Positions 37,959 through 47,914 of a stretch of 64,000 bases of DNA are shown in pieces; positions within the stretch are counted from its first letter, which is position 1; each line of letters starts with the position of its first letter. The notes under the pieces are model-generated. The model was not told the origin of the DNA and ran no database searches. It saw only the letters and a list, made by a program, of their open reading frames with translations. The translations under genes were made by a program, and so were the position numbers. Origin of the DNA: Rhodococcus rhodochrous (GTDB lineage: Bacteria > Actinomycetota > Actinomycetes > Mycobacteriales > Mycobacteriaceae); assembly GCF_900187265.1 (NCBI RefSeq), contig NZ_LT906450.1, forward strand, positions 917,444 through 981,443, in the 5' to 3' direction.

Positions 37959-39023
37959 ATGACCGTGTCCTCACTCGTGCGCTCTCGAAGATCGCGCGCT
38001 CCGATCGTCGTCGCGGCCGCGCTGAGCGTCGTGCTCACCGGGTGCTCCGGCGGCTCGGCCGGGGGATTGTCCGCCGACGCCGAACTCCCCGAGGAGATTC
38101 CACCCGGGACGTCGTTGAGCATTGCGGTCGAGCCCACCCGTATCCAACTCGAGGCGACCGGCCGTATCGACGAGTTGCCGTTCACGGTGTCGGACTGGCC
38201 CGACGTCTCGGCCGGTCCCGACGTCATCCAGGCGTTCCGCGGCGACGCCGTCGACCTCGCGTCCAACGCGGCGATCCCTCCCATCCAGGCCCGTGCCACC
38301 GGGCTCGACGCCAGGATCATCGCCGTACGCGAGAAGGATTCGCCGCAGTATTCGCTCGCGACGGCGTCCGGTACCGACATCGATTCGTTGGACGACCTGC
38401 GCGGCAGGAAGATCGCGCTGTCACCGGGGCAGGCCCAGGGTGTCGTCGTGCTCCGGACGTTGAAGTCGGCCGGAATCGGCCTCGACGAGGTGGAATTCGT
38501 CGAACTACCGAGCACGCAGTTCCTCACGGCACTCCAGGCGAAACAGGTCGACGTCGCACCGCTGGCGGAACCGACTCTCACGAAGTATCTGAACCAGTAC
38601 GAAACCGAGGGTGCGCGAGGGGTGTTCACGCCCGAGGTCGACGCGTTGAGCGTTCTGTGGGCTCCGGTGTCCGTGCTCGAGGATCCCGCGAAGGTCGCGG
38701 CGATCAAGGAGTTCATCCCGCTGTGGGCGCAGGGAGACGTCTGGGCGTGGGAGAACCAGGACGAGTGGATCCGCAGGTACTACGTCGAGAGCGAAGGGGT
38801 CTCGTACGAGGACGGTAAGCGGATCATCGAAACCGTCGGGCAGAAACCGGCCTACCCCACCGACTGGGACTCCGCGATCGAGTGGACGCAGGAAACCTCG
38901 GAACTGCTCGACGAGGCCGGGTGGTTCGACGAGTTCGACGTCGAGCAGATCTTCGATCGCAGATTCGAAACCGTTGCCGCGGAATCCGTTCCGCAGGAGT
39001 ACCGGAAGGGGTCGGATTCGTGA
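37959..39023 (+). CDS. ABC transporter substrate-binding lipoprotein (SsuA/NrtA-like)
   Basis: This 354-residue lipoprotein has a signal sequence with lipobox LTGC (C29). The NMT1/SsuA-like fold is indicated by AVEPTRIQL, DVIQAFRGDAVDLASNAAIP and LRGRKIALSPGQAQGVVVLR. Such proteins bind sulfonates, taurine or nitrate outside the membrane. The AAGGAG before ATG 37959 is strong. Its stop overlaps the permease GTG (GTGA). With the monooxygenase downstream, an organosulfur substrate is the most likely ligand. Confidence 0.9.
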   Translation: MTVSSLVRSRRSRAPIVVAAALSVVLTGCSGGSAGGLSADAELPEEIPPGTSLSIAVEPTRIQLEATGRIDELPFTVSDWPDVSAGPDVIQAFRGDAVDLASNAAIPPIQARATGLDARIIAVREKDSPQYSLATASGTDIDSLDDLRGRKIALSPGQAQGVVVLRTLKSAGIGLDEVEFVELPSTQFLTALQAKQVDVAPLAEPTLTKYLNQYETEGARGVFTPEVDALSVLWAPVSVLEDPAKVAAIKEFIPLWAQGDVWAWENQDEWIRRYYVESEGVSYEDGKRIIETVGQKPAYPTDWDSAIEWTQETSELLDEAGWFDEFDVEQIFDRRFETVAAESVPQEYRKGSDS

Positions 39024-39883
39024 CCGGCACACTGACACAACCGGTGGAGGTCGGCGCCCGTACGCCGGCTCCCGTCGATCCGCCACCGACGGAGGGGATC
39101 AGGCCGCTCCGTCGGCTCGGTCTCCGCAAGGCCGTCCCGTTCTCGCGCATGACCGGCGTGGTTCTGCTGCTCGCCGTGTGGGCGATCGGTTCGGGCGCCG
39201 GATGGATCGACGACCGCAAGCTCTCCGCTCCCTGGACGGTGGTGACCAGCGCGATCGAACTCGTCGCGGAGGGAACTCTGCAGCAACACATCCTGGCGTC
39301 GCTGAGCCGTGCCGTGCTGGGCTTCGTGATCGGATGCGTCATCGGTACGGCGCTCGCACTCGCGTCAGGACTGACACGTACGGGCGAAGCGTTGATCGAC
39401 GGCCCCGTACAGTTCAAGCGTGCGATCCCCACTCTGGGTCTCATCCCGTTGCTGATCCTGTGGCTCGGCATCGGCGAGACCTTCAAGATAACGGTGATTG
39501 CGCTCGGCACGGTCGTGACCATCTACATCCAGACGCACAACGCCCTCACGGCCATCGAACAGCGCTACGTCGAACTCGCCGAGGTACTCGGCCTCACCCG
39601 TGCACAGTTCGTGTGGAAGGTGGTGCTGCGGGGAGCGCTGCCCGGATTCTTCCTCGGTCTGCGCCTCGCGGTGACCGGTGCGTGGCTCACCCTGATCGTG
39701 GTCGAGAGCATCAACGCCGTGAGCGGCCTGGGCAAGATGATGTTCAACGCCCAGAACTACGGTCAGCCGGACGTCATCCTCGTCGGATTGCTCGTCTACG
39801 GCGTCTTCGGTCTGGCATCCGACGCCGGCCTCCGGTTGCTCGAGCGTCGCGCGCTCGCCTGGCGGAAGACGCTGGGCGGATGA
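39020..39883 (+). CDS. ABC transporter permease (SsuC-like)
   Basis: This 287-residue permease has about six hydrophobic segments and the BPD_transp_1 EAA loop around EVLGLTRAQFVWKVVLRGALPG. It is of the SsuC/TauC type. GTG 39020 overlaps the stop of the binding protein gene, and its own stop overlaps the ATPase ATG. The N-terminal 45 residues form a Pro/Thr-rich cytoplasmic extension. Function is import of the ligand captured by the lipoprotein. Confidence 0.92.
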   Translation: MTGTLTQPVEVGARTPAPVDPPPTEGIRPLRRLGLRKAVPFSRMTGVVLLLAVWAIGSGAGWIDDRKLSAPWTVVTSAIELVAEGTLQQHILASLSRAVLGFVIGCVIGTALALASGLTRTGEALIDGPVQFKRAIPTLGLIPLLILWLGIGETFKITVIALGTVVTIYIQTHNALTAIEQRYVELAEVLGLTRAQFVWKVVLRGALPGFFLGLRLAVTGAWLTLIVVESINAVSGLGKMMFNAQNYGQPDVILVGLLVYGVFGLASDAGLRLLERRALAWRKTLGG

Positions 39884-40584
39884 ACGCCGTACGCATCCGC
39901 GGCCTGATCCGCGGCTTCGGCGACCGGAACGTGCTCGACGGGCTCGACCTCGAGATCCCCGACGGGCAGTTCGTCGCCCTGCTCGGCAGGAGCGGGTCCG
40001 GGAAGTCCACCCTGCTGCGTGCGCTCGCCGGACTCGACTACGACGTGGAGATCCGCGGCGGCGCACTCGCGGTACCGGAGAAGGTCTCCGTCGCCTTCCA
40101 GGACTCCCGCCTGCTGCCCTGGCTGCGCGTGCTCGACAACGTCACGCTCGGACTCGACAGGCAGGGGAGGAGCCGGGGATCCGAGATGCTGGCCGAGGTC
40201 GGCCTGGCCGGACGTGAGGACGCCTGGCCGCTCGAACTCTCGGGTGGGGAACAACAGCGTGTCGCGCTGGCCCGGGCCCTGGTGCGGGAGCCGCAGTTGC
40301 TGCTCGCCGACGAGCCGTTCGGTGCACTCGACGCCCTGACCCGCATCAGGATGCACGGACTGCTCGACGACCTCGTCCGCGCGCACCGTCCCACGGTGCT
40401 GCTCGTGACCCACGACGTCGACGAGGCGATCGTCCTCGCCGACCGGATCGTCGTGCTGGACGAAGGACGCATCGCCGTCGACCGCCACGTGGATCTCGAC
40501 AAACCCCGTTCCATCACCGACCCCGGTTTCCGGGACATCAGGGAGGACCTCCTCACCGCCCTCGGTGTCATCACACAACCGTGA
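39880..40584 (+). CDS. ABC transporter ATP-binding protein (SsuB-like)
   Basis: This 234-residue ATPase has Walker A LLGRSGSGKST, Q-loop FQDSRLLPWL, signature LSGGEQQRVALARAL, Walker B LLLADEPFGALD and the switch H in LLVTHDVDEA. RLLPW around the Q-loop is typical of the nitrate/sulfonate/taurine group. ATG 39880 overlaps the permease stop. It completes a binding protein-permease-ATPase operon. Confidence 0.95.
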   Translation: MNAVRIRGLIRGFGDRNVLDGLDLEIPDGQFVALLGRSGSGKSTLLRALAGLDYDVEIRGGALAVPEKVSVAFQDSRLLPWLRVLDNVTLGLDRQGRSRGSEMLAEVGLAGREDAWPLELSGGEQQRVALARALVREPQLLLADEPFGALDALTRIRMHGLLDDLVRAHRPTVLLVTHDVDEAIVLADRIVVLDEGRIAVDRHVDLDKPRSITDPGFRDIREDLLTALGVITQP

Positions 40585-40612
40585 CGAAAGACCTTTCACG
40601 ACAGGAGAAGAC

Positions 40613-41968
40613 ATGACCGACCGTCGATTGCACCTCAACGCCTTCCTCATGCCCATCGGACACCATGAAGCGGCGTGGCGTCTGCCGGAGAGCGACCCGA
40701 ACGCGAATCTCGACATCCAGCACTACATCTCGCTCGCCCGCACCGCGGAACGTGGCAGGTTCGACTCGGTGTTCCTCGCCGACAGCCCCGTACTGTTCGC
40801 GAATCCCGAACGGCGTCCGAGCGGCAAGCTCGAACCCACGATCATCCTCACCGCGATCGCGACGGCCACCGAGCGGATCGGTCTCATCGGGACCGCGTCG
40901 ACGACCTACAACGAGCCCTACAACCTCGCGCGGAGATTCGCGTCGCTGGACTTCGTCAGCGGTGGACGTGCGGGCTGGAACATCGTCACCACCGCCGGTG
41001 ACGACGCCGCCCGCAACTTCGGTCTCGACGGGGTGCCGGCGCACAAGAGCCGCTACGCGCGGGCCGCCGAGTTCGTCGAGGTGTCGACCGAGCTGTGGGA
41101 CAGCTGGGAGGACGACGCGATCGTCGCCGACAAGGAGGCGGCGATCCACGCCGACTCCGCGAAGGTCCACACCTTCGAACACGAGGGAGAGTTCTTCTCG
41201 GTGGCCGGGCCGCTCAACGTGCCGCGGTCACCGCAGGGCTACCCGCTGCTCGTGCAGGCGGGCTCGTCGGAGAACGGCAAGGACTTCGCCGCGCTGTACG
41301 CCGAGGCGATCTTCACCGCCCAGCCCACCTTCGAAGAGGGCAAGGCGTTCTACGACGACGTCAAGGACCGTGTCGGCAAGGTCGGCCGCGACCCGCGGCA
41401 GGTGCTGATCCTCCCGGGCATCGTGCCCGTCATCGGCGATACGGAGAAGGAAGCACGGGAACTCGACGCCGAACTGGCCCGGCTGATCTCGCCCGAGTAC
41501 GCCCGCCGCCAGCTCGCCGAACGGTTCGGGCTGCGGCCGGAGCAGCTTCCGCTCGACGAGCCGCTGCCGGAGAACCTGCCGTCCGAGGACGAGATCGAGG
41601 GAGCCAAGAGCCGGTACACGCTCATCGTGCAACTCGCACGGCGGGAGAACCTCACGGTGCGGCAGCTCATCGAACGCCTCGGCGGCGGTCGTGGCCACCG
41701 CACCTTCGCGGGCACGGCCGAGCAGGTGGCCGACACGATCGAGCACTGGTTCCACAGCGGTGCGGCCGACGGCTTCAACATCATGCCCGCGGTGCTGCCG
41801 TCGGGACTCGAGAAGTTCGTCGACGGCGTGGTGCCGATCCTGCAGGAGCGTGGTCTGTTCCGCACGGAGTACACCGAAGCCACCCTGCGTGGGCACTACG
41901 GACTCCCGCGGCCGGAGAACCAGTTCACCGTCGGGAGGGCGTTCGTGGGGCTCGCGACGCAGCCCTGA
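40613..41968 (+). CDS. LLM flavin monooxygenase, NtaA/SnaA/DszA family
   Basis: This 451-residue two-component monooxygenase belongs to the NtaA/SnaA/DszA group, which uses FMNH2 from a partner reductase. RLHLNAFLMPIGHHEAAWR, FLADSPVLF, GTASTTYNEPYNLARRFASL and SGGRAGWNIVTT are typical. Members desulfurise sulfones, dimethyl sulfide or alkanesulfonates, or oxidise nitrilotriacetate. AGGAGAAG precedes ATG 40613. Its place 28 bp after a sulfonate-type ABC transporter favours sulfur acquisition. No flavin reductase is nearby. Confidence 0.92.
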   Translation: MTDRRLHLNAFLMPIGHHEAAWRLPESDPNANLDIQHYISLARTAERGRFDSVFLADSPVLFANPERRPSGKLEPTIILTAIATATERIGLIGTASTTYNEPYNLARRFASLDFVSGGRAGWNIVTTAGDDAARNFGLDGVPAHKSRYARAAEFVEVSTELWDSWEDDAIVADKEAAIHADSAKVHTFEHEGEFFSVAGPLNVPRSPQGYPLLVQAGSSENGKDFAALYAEAIFTAQPTFEEGKAFYDDVKDRVGKVGRDPRQVLILPGIVPVIGDTEKEARELDAELARLISPEYARRQLAERFGLRPEQLPLDEPLPENLPSEDEIEGAKSRYTLIVQLARRENLTVRQLIERLGGGRGHRTFAGTAEQVADTIEHWFHSGAADGFNIMPAVLPSGLEKFVDGVVPILQERGLFRTEYTEATLRGHYGLPRPENQFTVGRAFVGLATQP

Positions 41969-42036
41969 GCCTCACCGCACGGGGAACGCGAACCTACAGG
42001 CTGTACGTCGACGGCGCCGCCGGACGGACCGCCCTC

Positions 42037-42042
42037 TATGCT
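42037..42042 (+). promoter_or_regulatory. -10 element of GMC oxidoreductase gene
   Basis: TATGCT lies 7 nt before ATG 42050. It supports that start over the in-frame ATG at 42038 and predicts a leaderless mRNA. Confidence 0.45.
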
Positions 42043-42049
42043 CTGCGCC

Positions 42050-43681
42050 ATGTCATCGCAGAGCCGGGCGGGTGCCTCGGACGGCGGCGCCGTCGACGTC
42101 ATCGTGGTGGGCAGTGGATTCGGTGGTGCCGTCGCGGCACTGCGCCTGAGCGAGCAGGGCCGGAAGGTCCTCGTGCTCGAACAGGGCCGACGGCACACCC
42201 GGGACGATTTCGCCGTTGCCCGCCGCGATCCCCGTCGCTATCTGTGGATGCCCGGGATCGGGCTGCGCGGATTCTTCTCCCAGCGCGTCCTCTCCCATGT
42301 CGGGATCATCGGGGGAGTCGGCGTGGGTGGCGGCAGCATCGTCTGGGCGGGTGTGCTGCTCGAACCGAAGGATGCGTTCTTCACCGATCCCGCCTGGCCG
42401 TCGGTGCCGGACGGATGGCGTGCGGAGCTGACCGAGCACTACCGGACGGCCGCCCGCATGCTCGGCCGCGCCACCGCTCCGATCAAGGGGCCGATGGACG
42501 AGCATCTGGAGGTCGTCGCGCGTCGGGCCGGCGCCGGCGAGACCTACGGTCCGACGCCGATGGCGATCCATTTCGGCGAGGAGGGCGTCACCGTCCCCGA
42601 TCCCTTCTTCGGTGGAGAAGGACCGGAGCGCACCGGGTGCGTGATGTGCGGCGGATGCCTCGTCGGATGTCCGTACGGCAGCAAGAACACCCTCGACCTC
42701 AACTATCTGTGGCTCGCGCAGCGTCGCGGAGCCCAGGTCCGACCCGACAGCCGCGTGGTGTCCGTCGCCGCCCTCGACGCCGGCGGGTACGAAGTGGAAC
42801 TCGCCGACGGGGAGCGTCTGCGCGCCGGCGAGGTCGTCCTCGCCGCCGGTGTCCTCGGCACCGTGGAACTGCTGTTCCGGTCGCGGGAGAACGGGGGACT
42901 GCCGAACGTCTCGGAGCGTCTCGGTGTCGGCGTGCGCACCAACTCGGAGGCGATCACCGCCGTGCTCGCCGACGACGTCGACGTCGACCTCACCCGCGGA
43001 CCGACGATCTCGAGCGAGTTCTATCCGGACGAACGCACCCACGTCACGCAGAACCGCTACGTCGGAGGATGGCACATGCGGTTGCAACTCGGACCGCTGG
43101 TGGACGGTGCCGATCCCCGTCGGCGACGTCGCGAGGCGCTGCGGGCGCTGGCGTCGCGCCCCGCCCTGCAGCTGCGGACGATGTTCGCGCGCAACTTCAT
43201 CCGCCGGCTCAGTGTGTTCACGGTGATGCAGGACGTGGAGAACGAGATCCGTCTGGTCTTCGACCGGTCGCCGGTGCGGCCCTGGCGGCGCGTGCTGCGT
43301 TCACGGGCAGTGGAGGGGCTGCAGGCACCGAGCTATCTGCCCCAGGCGAATGCCGTCGCCCGCTCGTTCGCCGAATCGATCGGTGGCCGCCCGCTCAACC
43401 TGCTGCTCGAGAGCATCGGGGGCAAGTCCATCACCGCGCACGTCCTCGGAGGTGCGTCCATGGGCACCGACGCGGCGGACGGCGTGATCGACACCGATCA
43501 CCAGGTGTTCGGGCATCCGGGCCTGTACGTCGTGGACGGTTCCGCGATCCCCGCCAACGTCGGAGTCAACCCGTCGCTCACCATCACGGCGATGGCCGAA
43601 CGGTTCGCGGCACGCTACGCCGTGCGTCGTGCATCCGGCGAACCGGCCACATTCGCGCACACCACCGAGGAGAACTCATGA
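42050..43681 (+). CDS. GMC-family oxidoreductase, cholesterol-oxidase-like (ChoD group)
   Basis: This 543-residue flavoprotein has the FAD Rossmann motif VVGSGFGGAVAALRLSEQG, GGVGVGGGSIVWAGVLLEP and the C-terminal IPANVGVNPSLTITAMAER. CVMCGGCLVGCPYGSKNTLD is a Cys-rich loop seen in ChoD-like proteins. It probably oxidises a sterol or other alicyclic alcohol; the substrate is not proven. Its stop overlaps the ATG of the next gene. It has no signal peptide and is likely cytoplasmic. Confidence 0.85.
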   Translation: MSSQSRAGASDGGAVDVIVVGSGFGGAVAALRLSEQGRKVLVLEQGRRHTRDDFAVARRDPRRYLWMPGIGLRGFFSQRVLSHVGIIGGVGVGGGSIVWAGVLLEPKDAFFTDPAWPSVPDGWRAELTEHYRTAARMLGRATAPIKGPMDEHLEVVARRAGAGETYGPTPMAIHFGEEGVTVPDPFFGGEGPERTGCVMCGGCLVGCPYGSKNTLDLNYLWLAQRRGAQVRPDSRVVSVAALDAGGYEVELADGERLRAGEVVLAAGVLGTVELLFRSRENGGLPNVSERLGVGVRTNSEAITAVLADDVDVDLTRGPTISSEFYPDERTHVTQNRYVGGWHMRLQLGPLVDGADPRRRRREALRALASRPALQLRTMFARNFIRRLSVFTVMQDVENEIRLVFDRSPVRPWRRVLRSRAVEGLQAPSYLPQANAVARSFAESIGGRPLNLLLESIGGKSITAHVLGGASMGTDAADGVIDTDHQVFGHPGLYVVDGSAIPANVGVNPSLTITAMAERFAARYAVRRASGEPATFAHTTEENS

Positions 43682-44142
43682 CGACACGGGACACCGACGC
43701 GCTGCCGCGATCGATACGCGGACTGCAGCAACGATTCCGGATGCTGCACGCCGACGCGCTCCCGGCCGCCGGCACGTACCGGGCCGTCTTCGTCGGACCG
43801 GCCGCGCTGCGGGCCGCCGCGCCCCGCGCCATCGCGCTCGGTGGGATGCCCCGGTGGTACGGCAAGCGGTTCGCCGACGACGGAAGCGCCGTGAACCTCC
43901 TCGCCGACGCGGACGGCACCCTGCGCGAGGTGCTGCCCATGCGGGTCGCGCTCGAACCGTCGTGGCTCGACGGGCGACCCGCGATAGTCGTGTCGTACGG
44001 ATCGAACGGGCCGGTGCCGTGGCGCTGGGTCCGCGACGAGTTCCGCCCCGTCGACGACGGGACCCTCCTCGGTCTCACCTTCGTGGCTGCTCCGGCATCA
44101 CGGATCGCGGCGTCACCGTTCACGCTCGTGCGCGACGCCTGA
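43678..44142 (+). CDS. Hypothetical protein coupled to GMC oxidoreductase
   Basis: This 154-residue protein is not recognised. It begins MTTRDTDALPRSIRGLQQRF and contains a predicted beta-rich part with GGMPRWYGKRF and VSYGSNGPVPWRWVRDEFRP. There is no signal peptide or membrane helix. Its ATG overlaps the GMC stop (ATGA), so it is translated with the oxidoreductase and may be a ligand-binding or maturation partner. A lipocalin-like fold is a guess from the many Trp/Tyr/Gly residues. Confidence 0.7.
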   Translation: MTTRDTDALPRSIRGLQQRFRMLHADALPAAGTYRAVFVGPAALRAAAPRAIALGGMPRWYGKRFADDGSAVNLLADADGTLREVLPMRVALEPSWLDGRPAIVVSYGSNGPVPWRWVRDEFRPVDDGTLLGLTFVAAPASRIAASPFTLVRDA

Positions 44143-44163
44143 CCGGCCGCACCGGGCCCGTCG

Positions 44164-46443
44164 TCAGTCGACCAGCGCCACCGACGTGACGCGGTGCAGC
44201 ACGAAGCTACGCACCGAGCCGGTCGCCGGATCGAAGGCCTGCACCTGCCCGCCGCCCACCGACACCGGGTCGACGATGCGGCGCGTCGCCACGCCCTGGG
44301 CGTCGACGTATCCGAGGGTGACGCTGCGCTTGCCGTGCACGGCCAGTTGCAGCAGCGCGAGCGTCGCCGCACCACCGGACCGGCTGCCGTCACCTCGTGC
44401 CGAGGCCGTCGGTGTCGCGGCCTCCGCACGGTCGCCGGCGCGCAGCGTGCGCACGAGGGTGTCGAGTTGCTCGTCGCTCGGCGCGGTGGGTCCGGCATAG
44501 CGGGCCCGGGCGCGCGGCATCGCGACACGGGCGCCCCGGGGCCGTAGATCCACGATCGCTCCCGAGGCGTCCTCCCCGGCGGGCGCGAAGCCCGCGGCGC
44601 GCAGCTCGGTGAGCACCTCGGCGAGAGGCGCCTGCGAGATCGCGACGGTCGGGGCGACCGCGCGCAGGGCGAGCGTGGCGGCGACCGGGGCGGACAGCAC
44701 CTCGGTGAGCAGAGCCGGATCGTCGGCGCGGACGAAGGACGTCGCCACACCGGCCCGCAGGCGTCCGTGGCGACGCGCGACGTCGTCGATCAGGTAGGTG
44801 AGCGACTGCGGCACCGGTGTGCGCGAATGCGTCGCGAACAGGCCGTGCAGGTCGCTCGCGCCCAGACCGGCGTCGAGCGCGCGCCGGATACTGCTGTCGC
44901 CGATCCGGTAGACGGTCGCGGCACCGGCCGATTCGACATCGGCGACGAGCGCGATCCGCTCGCCGAGTTCGGGGACGAGCGGTCCGGGGGCGACGATCGT
45001 GAGGTCGGCCTGGACGAGCACGTAGTCGACGGGTTCGGGCAGCACCGCCGCCATCTCGGCCTCGGCGTCGCCGCCGTGCAGCAGCGCCTTTCCCGGCGAC
45101 GCGAGCATGCCGTGCGCGACGAGACCGAGTGTGGTCGCCTCCCGCACGGTCTCCACGACACTCGTCGTGTCGAAGCGGCCCGCCCAGCGAGGACGACGCC
45201 ACGCCGCTGCGGCACGCAGGTCGGCGACGTCCGTGCCCGCCGCCGGCACGTCGGAGAGGACGTCGAGCAGCAGCCGCCGGTCGCGGGCGGCGGTGGGGGA
45301 CTTCACCTCGTCGGACAGTGCGGCGACCGGCTTGTCGTTCTGGTCGCGGCGGCCGATCAGCCAGGGCCGGCGCGGCAGGTCGAGCCAGGCACCGGCGAGC
45401 ACGGCCCAGCGGTAGGCGGGGGTGGACGCGAGCCACGCGTCGGTAGCGGTGGTCGGGGCCCAGTGGTCGTCGTCCCCGGGAGTCGGCGGCTCGGGGAGGC
45501 CGCGCGCGATCAGACCGGCACCCGCGAGGACCTCGACGACGAGCGCCGTCTCCTCGTCGTCGAGTCCGACCGCCTTCCCGACGCGATGCAGTTCGCGGAC
45601 GCCGAGCCCTCCGGCCTTGAGGACGGGAGCGGGTTGCGCCCCGAGAGTGTCGAGAACGTCCTCGCAGTGCCGCAGCAGTTCGAGGGCGGCACCGGCAGCG
45701 GTCGCGTTGACGTCGGCGGTCGAGCGGGTGGGTTTCGGTGCGCGCGGGGGAGCGAGCGCCGCCGGATCGAAGGGGGCGTCGTCGCGCAGCGCCTGGCCCA
45801 CCCGATGGGGGAGTTCGACGGTCTCGTCGTCGATACGGAAGAGCAGCCCGGCGGCGAGCAGTTTCTGCACGGGCCGGTCGGCGGAAGTGTCCGGTGCGGC
45901 GTCGCGGGTCCGGCCGATCGGGGACGTGCGCGACAGGGTGTCGAGGATGCTCCGCTGTTCGGGCGGGAGGGCCGCGAGGAGGTCGTCGAGTTCCTGCCGG
46001 GACGGTCCGGTGACGTCGCCGGTGCGTCCGACGCGCCACGGAACGGCGTCCACGGCGGCGGCGACGAGACGCAGCTCGTCGGTGGAACCCCACACGAGCA
46101 GCAGCGAGCGCAGGGTGGACAGGATCCGGTCGAGACTCCTCGCGCTGATGCGGCCGGAGACTTCGTCGAGCACGGCGGCGCGGGAGACGGGGGTGTCCAC
46201 CGCTCCGAGACGGGCCAGGACCTCGATGATCCCGAAGGCGGCGGTGTCGAGTTCGTCGGCCGCACGGAAGACCGAGGCGCGTTGCTGCGCTCGGCTCGCG
46301 AGCACGTTCATGCTCGCCGGCGGCGGCACCACGAGATCGGGACGGGCGCGCAGCGTGGCGGCCAGATCCGTGTCGCGTCGACCTGCCAGCCAGCGGGCGA
46401 GGGAGTCCGTGGCGGTGTCGGGAGCGGGCGTGGTCGGGGACAT
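44164..46443 (-). CDS. Helicase-associated domain protein (Rv0862c-like)
   Basis: This 759-residue protein contains a C-terminal Helicase_C_3 (XPB N-terminal-like) domain (about 470-600) and an N-terminal winged-helix-like region, but no Walker motifs. Length and pattern agree with Rv0862c of M. tuberculosis, which is adjacent to XPB there. It probably works with XPB in DNA repair, which is inferred from that neighbourhood. ATG 46443 is preceded by GGAGGGG. A TCTAAT element lies nearby as a possible -10. Confidence 0.85.
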   Translation of the reverse strand: MSPTTPAPDTATDSLARWLAGRRDTDLAATLRARPDLVVPPPASMNVLASRAQQRASVFRAADELDTAAFGIIEVLARLGAVDTPVSRAAVLDEVSGRISARSLDRILSTLRSLLLVWGSTDELRLVAAAVDAVPWRVGRTGDVTGPSRQELDDLLAALPPEQRSILDTLSRTSPIGRTRDAAPDTSADRPVQKLLAAGLLFRIDDETVELPHRVGQALRDDAPFDPAALAPPRAPKPTRSTADVNATAAGAALELLRHCEDVLDTLGAQPAPVLKAGGLGVRELHRVGKAVGLDDEETALVVEVLAGAGLIARGLPEPPTPGDDDHWAPTTATDAWLASTPAYRWAVLAGAWLDLPRRPWLIGRRDQNDKPVAALSDEVKSPTAARDRRLLLDVLSDVPAAGTDVADLRAAAAWRRPRWAGRFDTTSVVETVREATTLGLVAHGMLASPGKALLHGGDAEAEMAAVLPEPVDYVLVQADLTIVAPGPLVPELGERIALVADVESAGAATVYRIGDSSIRRALDAGLGASDLHGLFATHSRTPVPQSLTYLIDDVARRHGRLRAGVATSFVRADDPALLTEVLSAPVAATLALRAVAPTVAISQAPLAEVLTELRAAGFAPAGEDASGAIVDLRPRGARVAMPRARARYAGPTAPSDEQLDTLVRTLRAGDRAEAATPTASARGDGSRSGGAATLALLQLAVHGKRSVTLGYVDAQGVATRRIVDPVSVGGGQVQAFDPATGSVRSFVLHRVTSVALVD

Positions 46444-46490
46444 CCCCTCCAGATTAGAGACCTGCGGTAGCAGGCCCCGAACTCACCTGC

Positions 46491-46496
46491 CAAAAT
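46491..46496 (+). promoter_or_regulatory. -10 element of Rv0863-like gene
   Basis: CAAAAT lies 6 nt before ATG 46503. There is no ribosome binding site, so the mRNA is probably leaderless. Confidence 0.45.
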
Positions 46497-46502
46497 GAGC
46501 GC

Positions 46503-46691
46503 ATGGCTACCTCTTCGAAAAAGCATTACGTCGACCACGGATGGCCCGAGCTGGCCGACGGTGAGCACGCTGTCACCGAACTGTCGTCCACGCGTTCCGG
46601 TCCGCTCTCCCCGTACGGTGAGGACACCGTGTTCCCGTTGCCGGTCGAGGACCTGCCCTACACGCATCCGAAGACGGTGATCAACCGCTGA
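46503..46691 (+). CDS. Small conserved protein (Rv0863-like position)
   Basis: This 62-residue acidic protein reads [20 protein letters not shown] at its start and [15 protein letters not shown] at its end. No domain is recognised. It lies between the helicase-associated gene and rpf, the position held by Rv0863 in M. tuberculosis. The C-terminal [11 protein letters not shown] looks conserved for binding. Function unknown. Confidence 0.75.
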   Translation: MATSSKKHYVDHGWPELADGEHAVTELSSTRSGPLSPYGEDTVFPLPVEDLPYTHPKTVINR

Positions 46692-46724
46692 TCCGATCGC
46701 GGATCACCGAACAGGCTCTTCCGT

Positions 46725-46759
46725 ACGACGCCCGGTCCCTTCGTGGGGCCGGGCGTCGT
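46725..46759 (+). terminator. Terminator after small gene at 46503
   Basis: ACGACGCCCGG (46725-46735) pairs with CCGGGCGTCGT (46749-46759), with further pairs inside. It follows the stop by 33 bp. Confidence 0.75.
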
Positions 46760-46793
46760 CGTGTGAGGGAGGAACGAGCTCGTCCGCATATGC

Positions 46794-46831
46794 GGAAGGG
46801 CCCCGCACCGTGATCGGTGCGGGGCCCTTCC
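46794..46831 (-). terminator. Terminator after rpf
   Basis: A 16-bp perfect repeat (46794-46809 and 46816-46831) with a 6-nt loop lies 15 bp past the rpf stop. Confidence 0.85.
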
Positions 46832-46846
46832 GGGATGTTCGGGGTG

Positions 46847-47898
<1,052 letters not shown>

Positions 47899-47914
47899 TG
47901 TGAGAAAGATCACA
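47899..47914. promoter_or_regulatory. CRP/GlxR binding site
   Basis: TGTGA-GAAAGA-TCACA is a perfect match to the CRP consensus. It overlaps the yccF stop codon and lies upstream of the rpf promoter region. rpfA of M. tuberculosis is a known CRP target, so conserved control is likely. Confidence 0.75.

Noticed and set aside
41095..44142. Plus-strand open frame of about 1000 codons crossing the monooxygenase, GMC and orphan genes.
   Set aside because: Only its last 154 codons (from 43678) make a plausible gene; the rest is Arg/Gly/Ala-rich out-of-frame translation of known genes.
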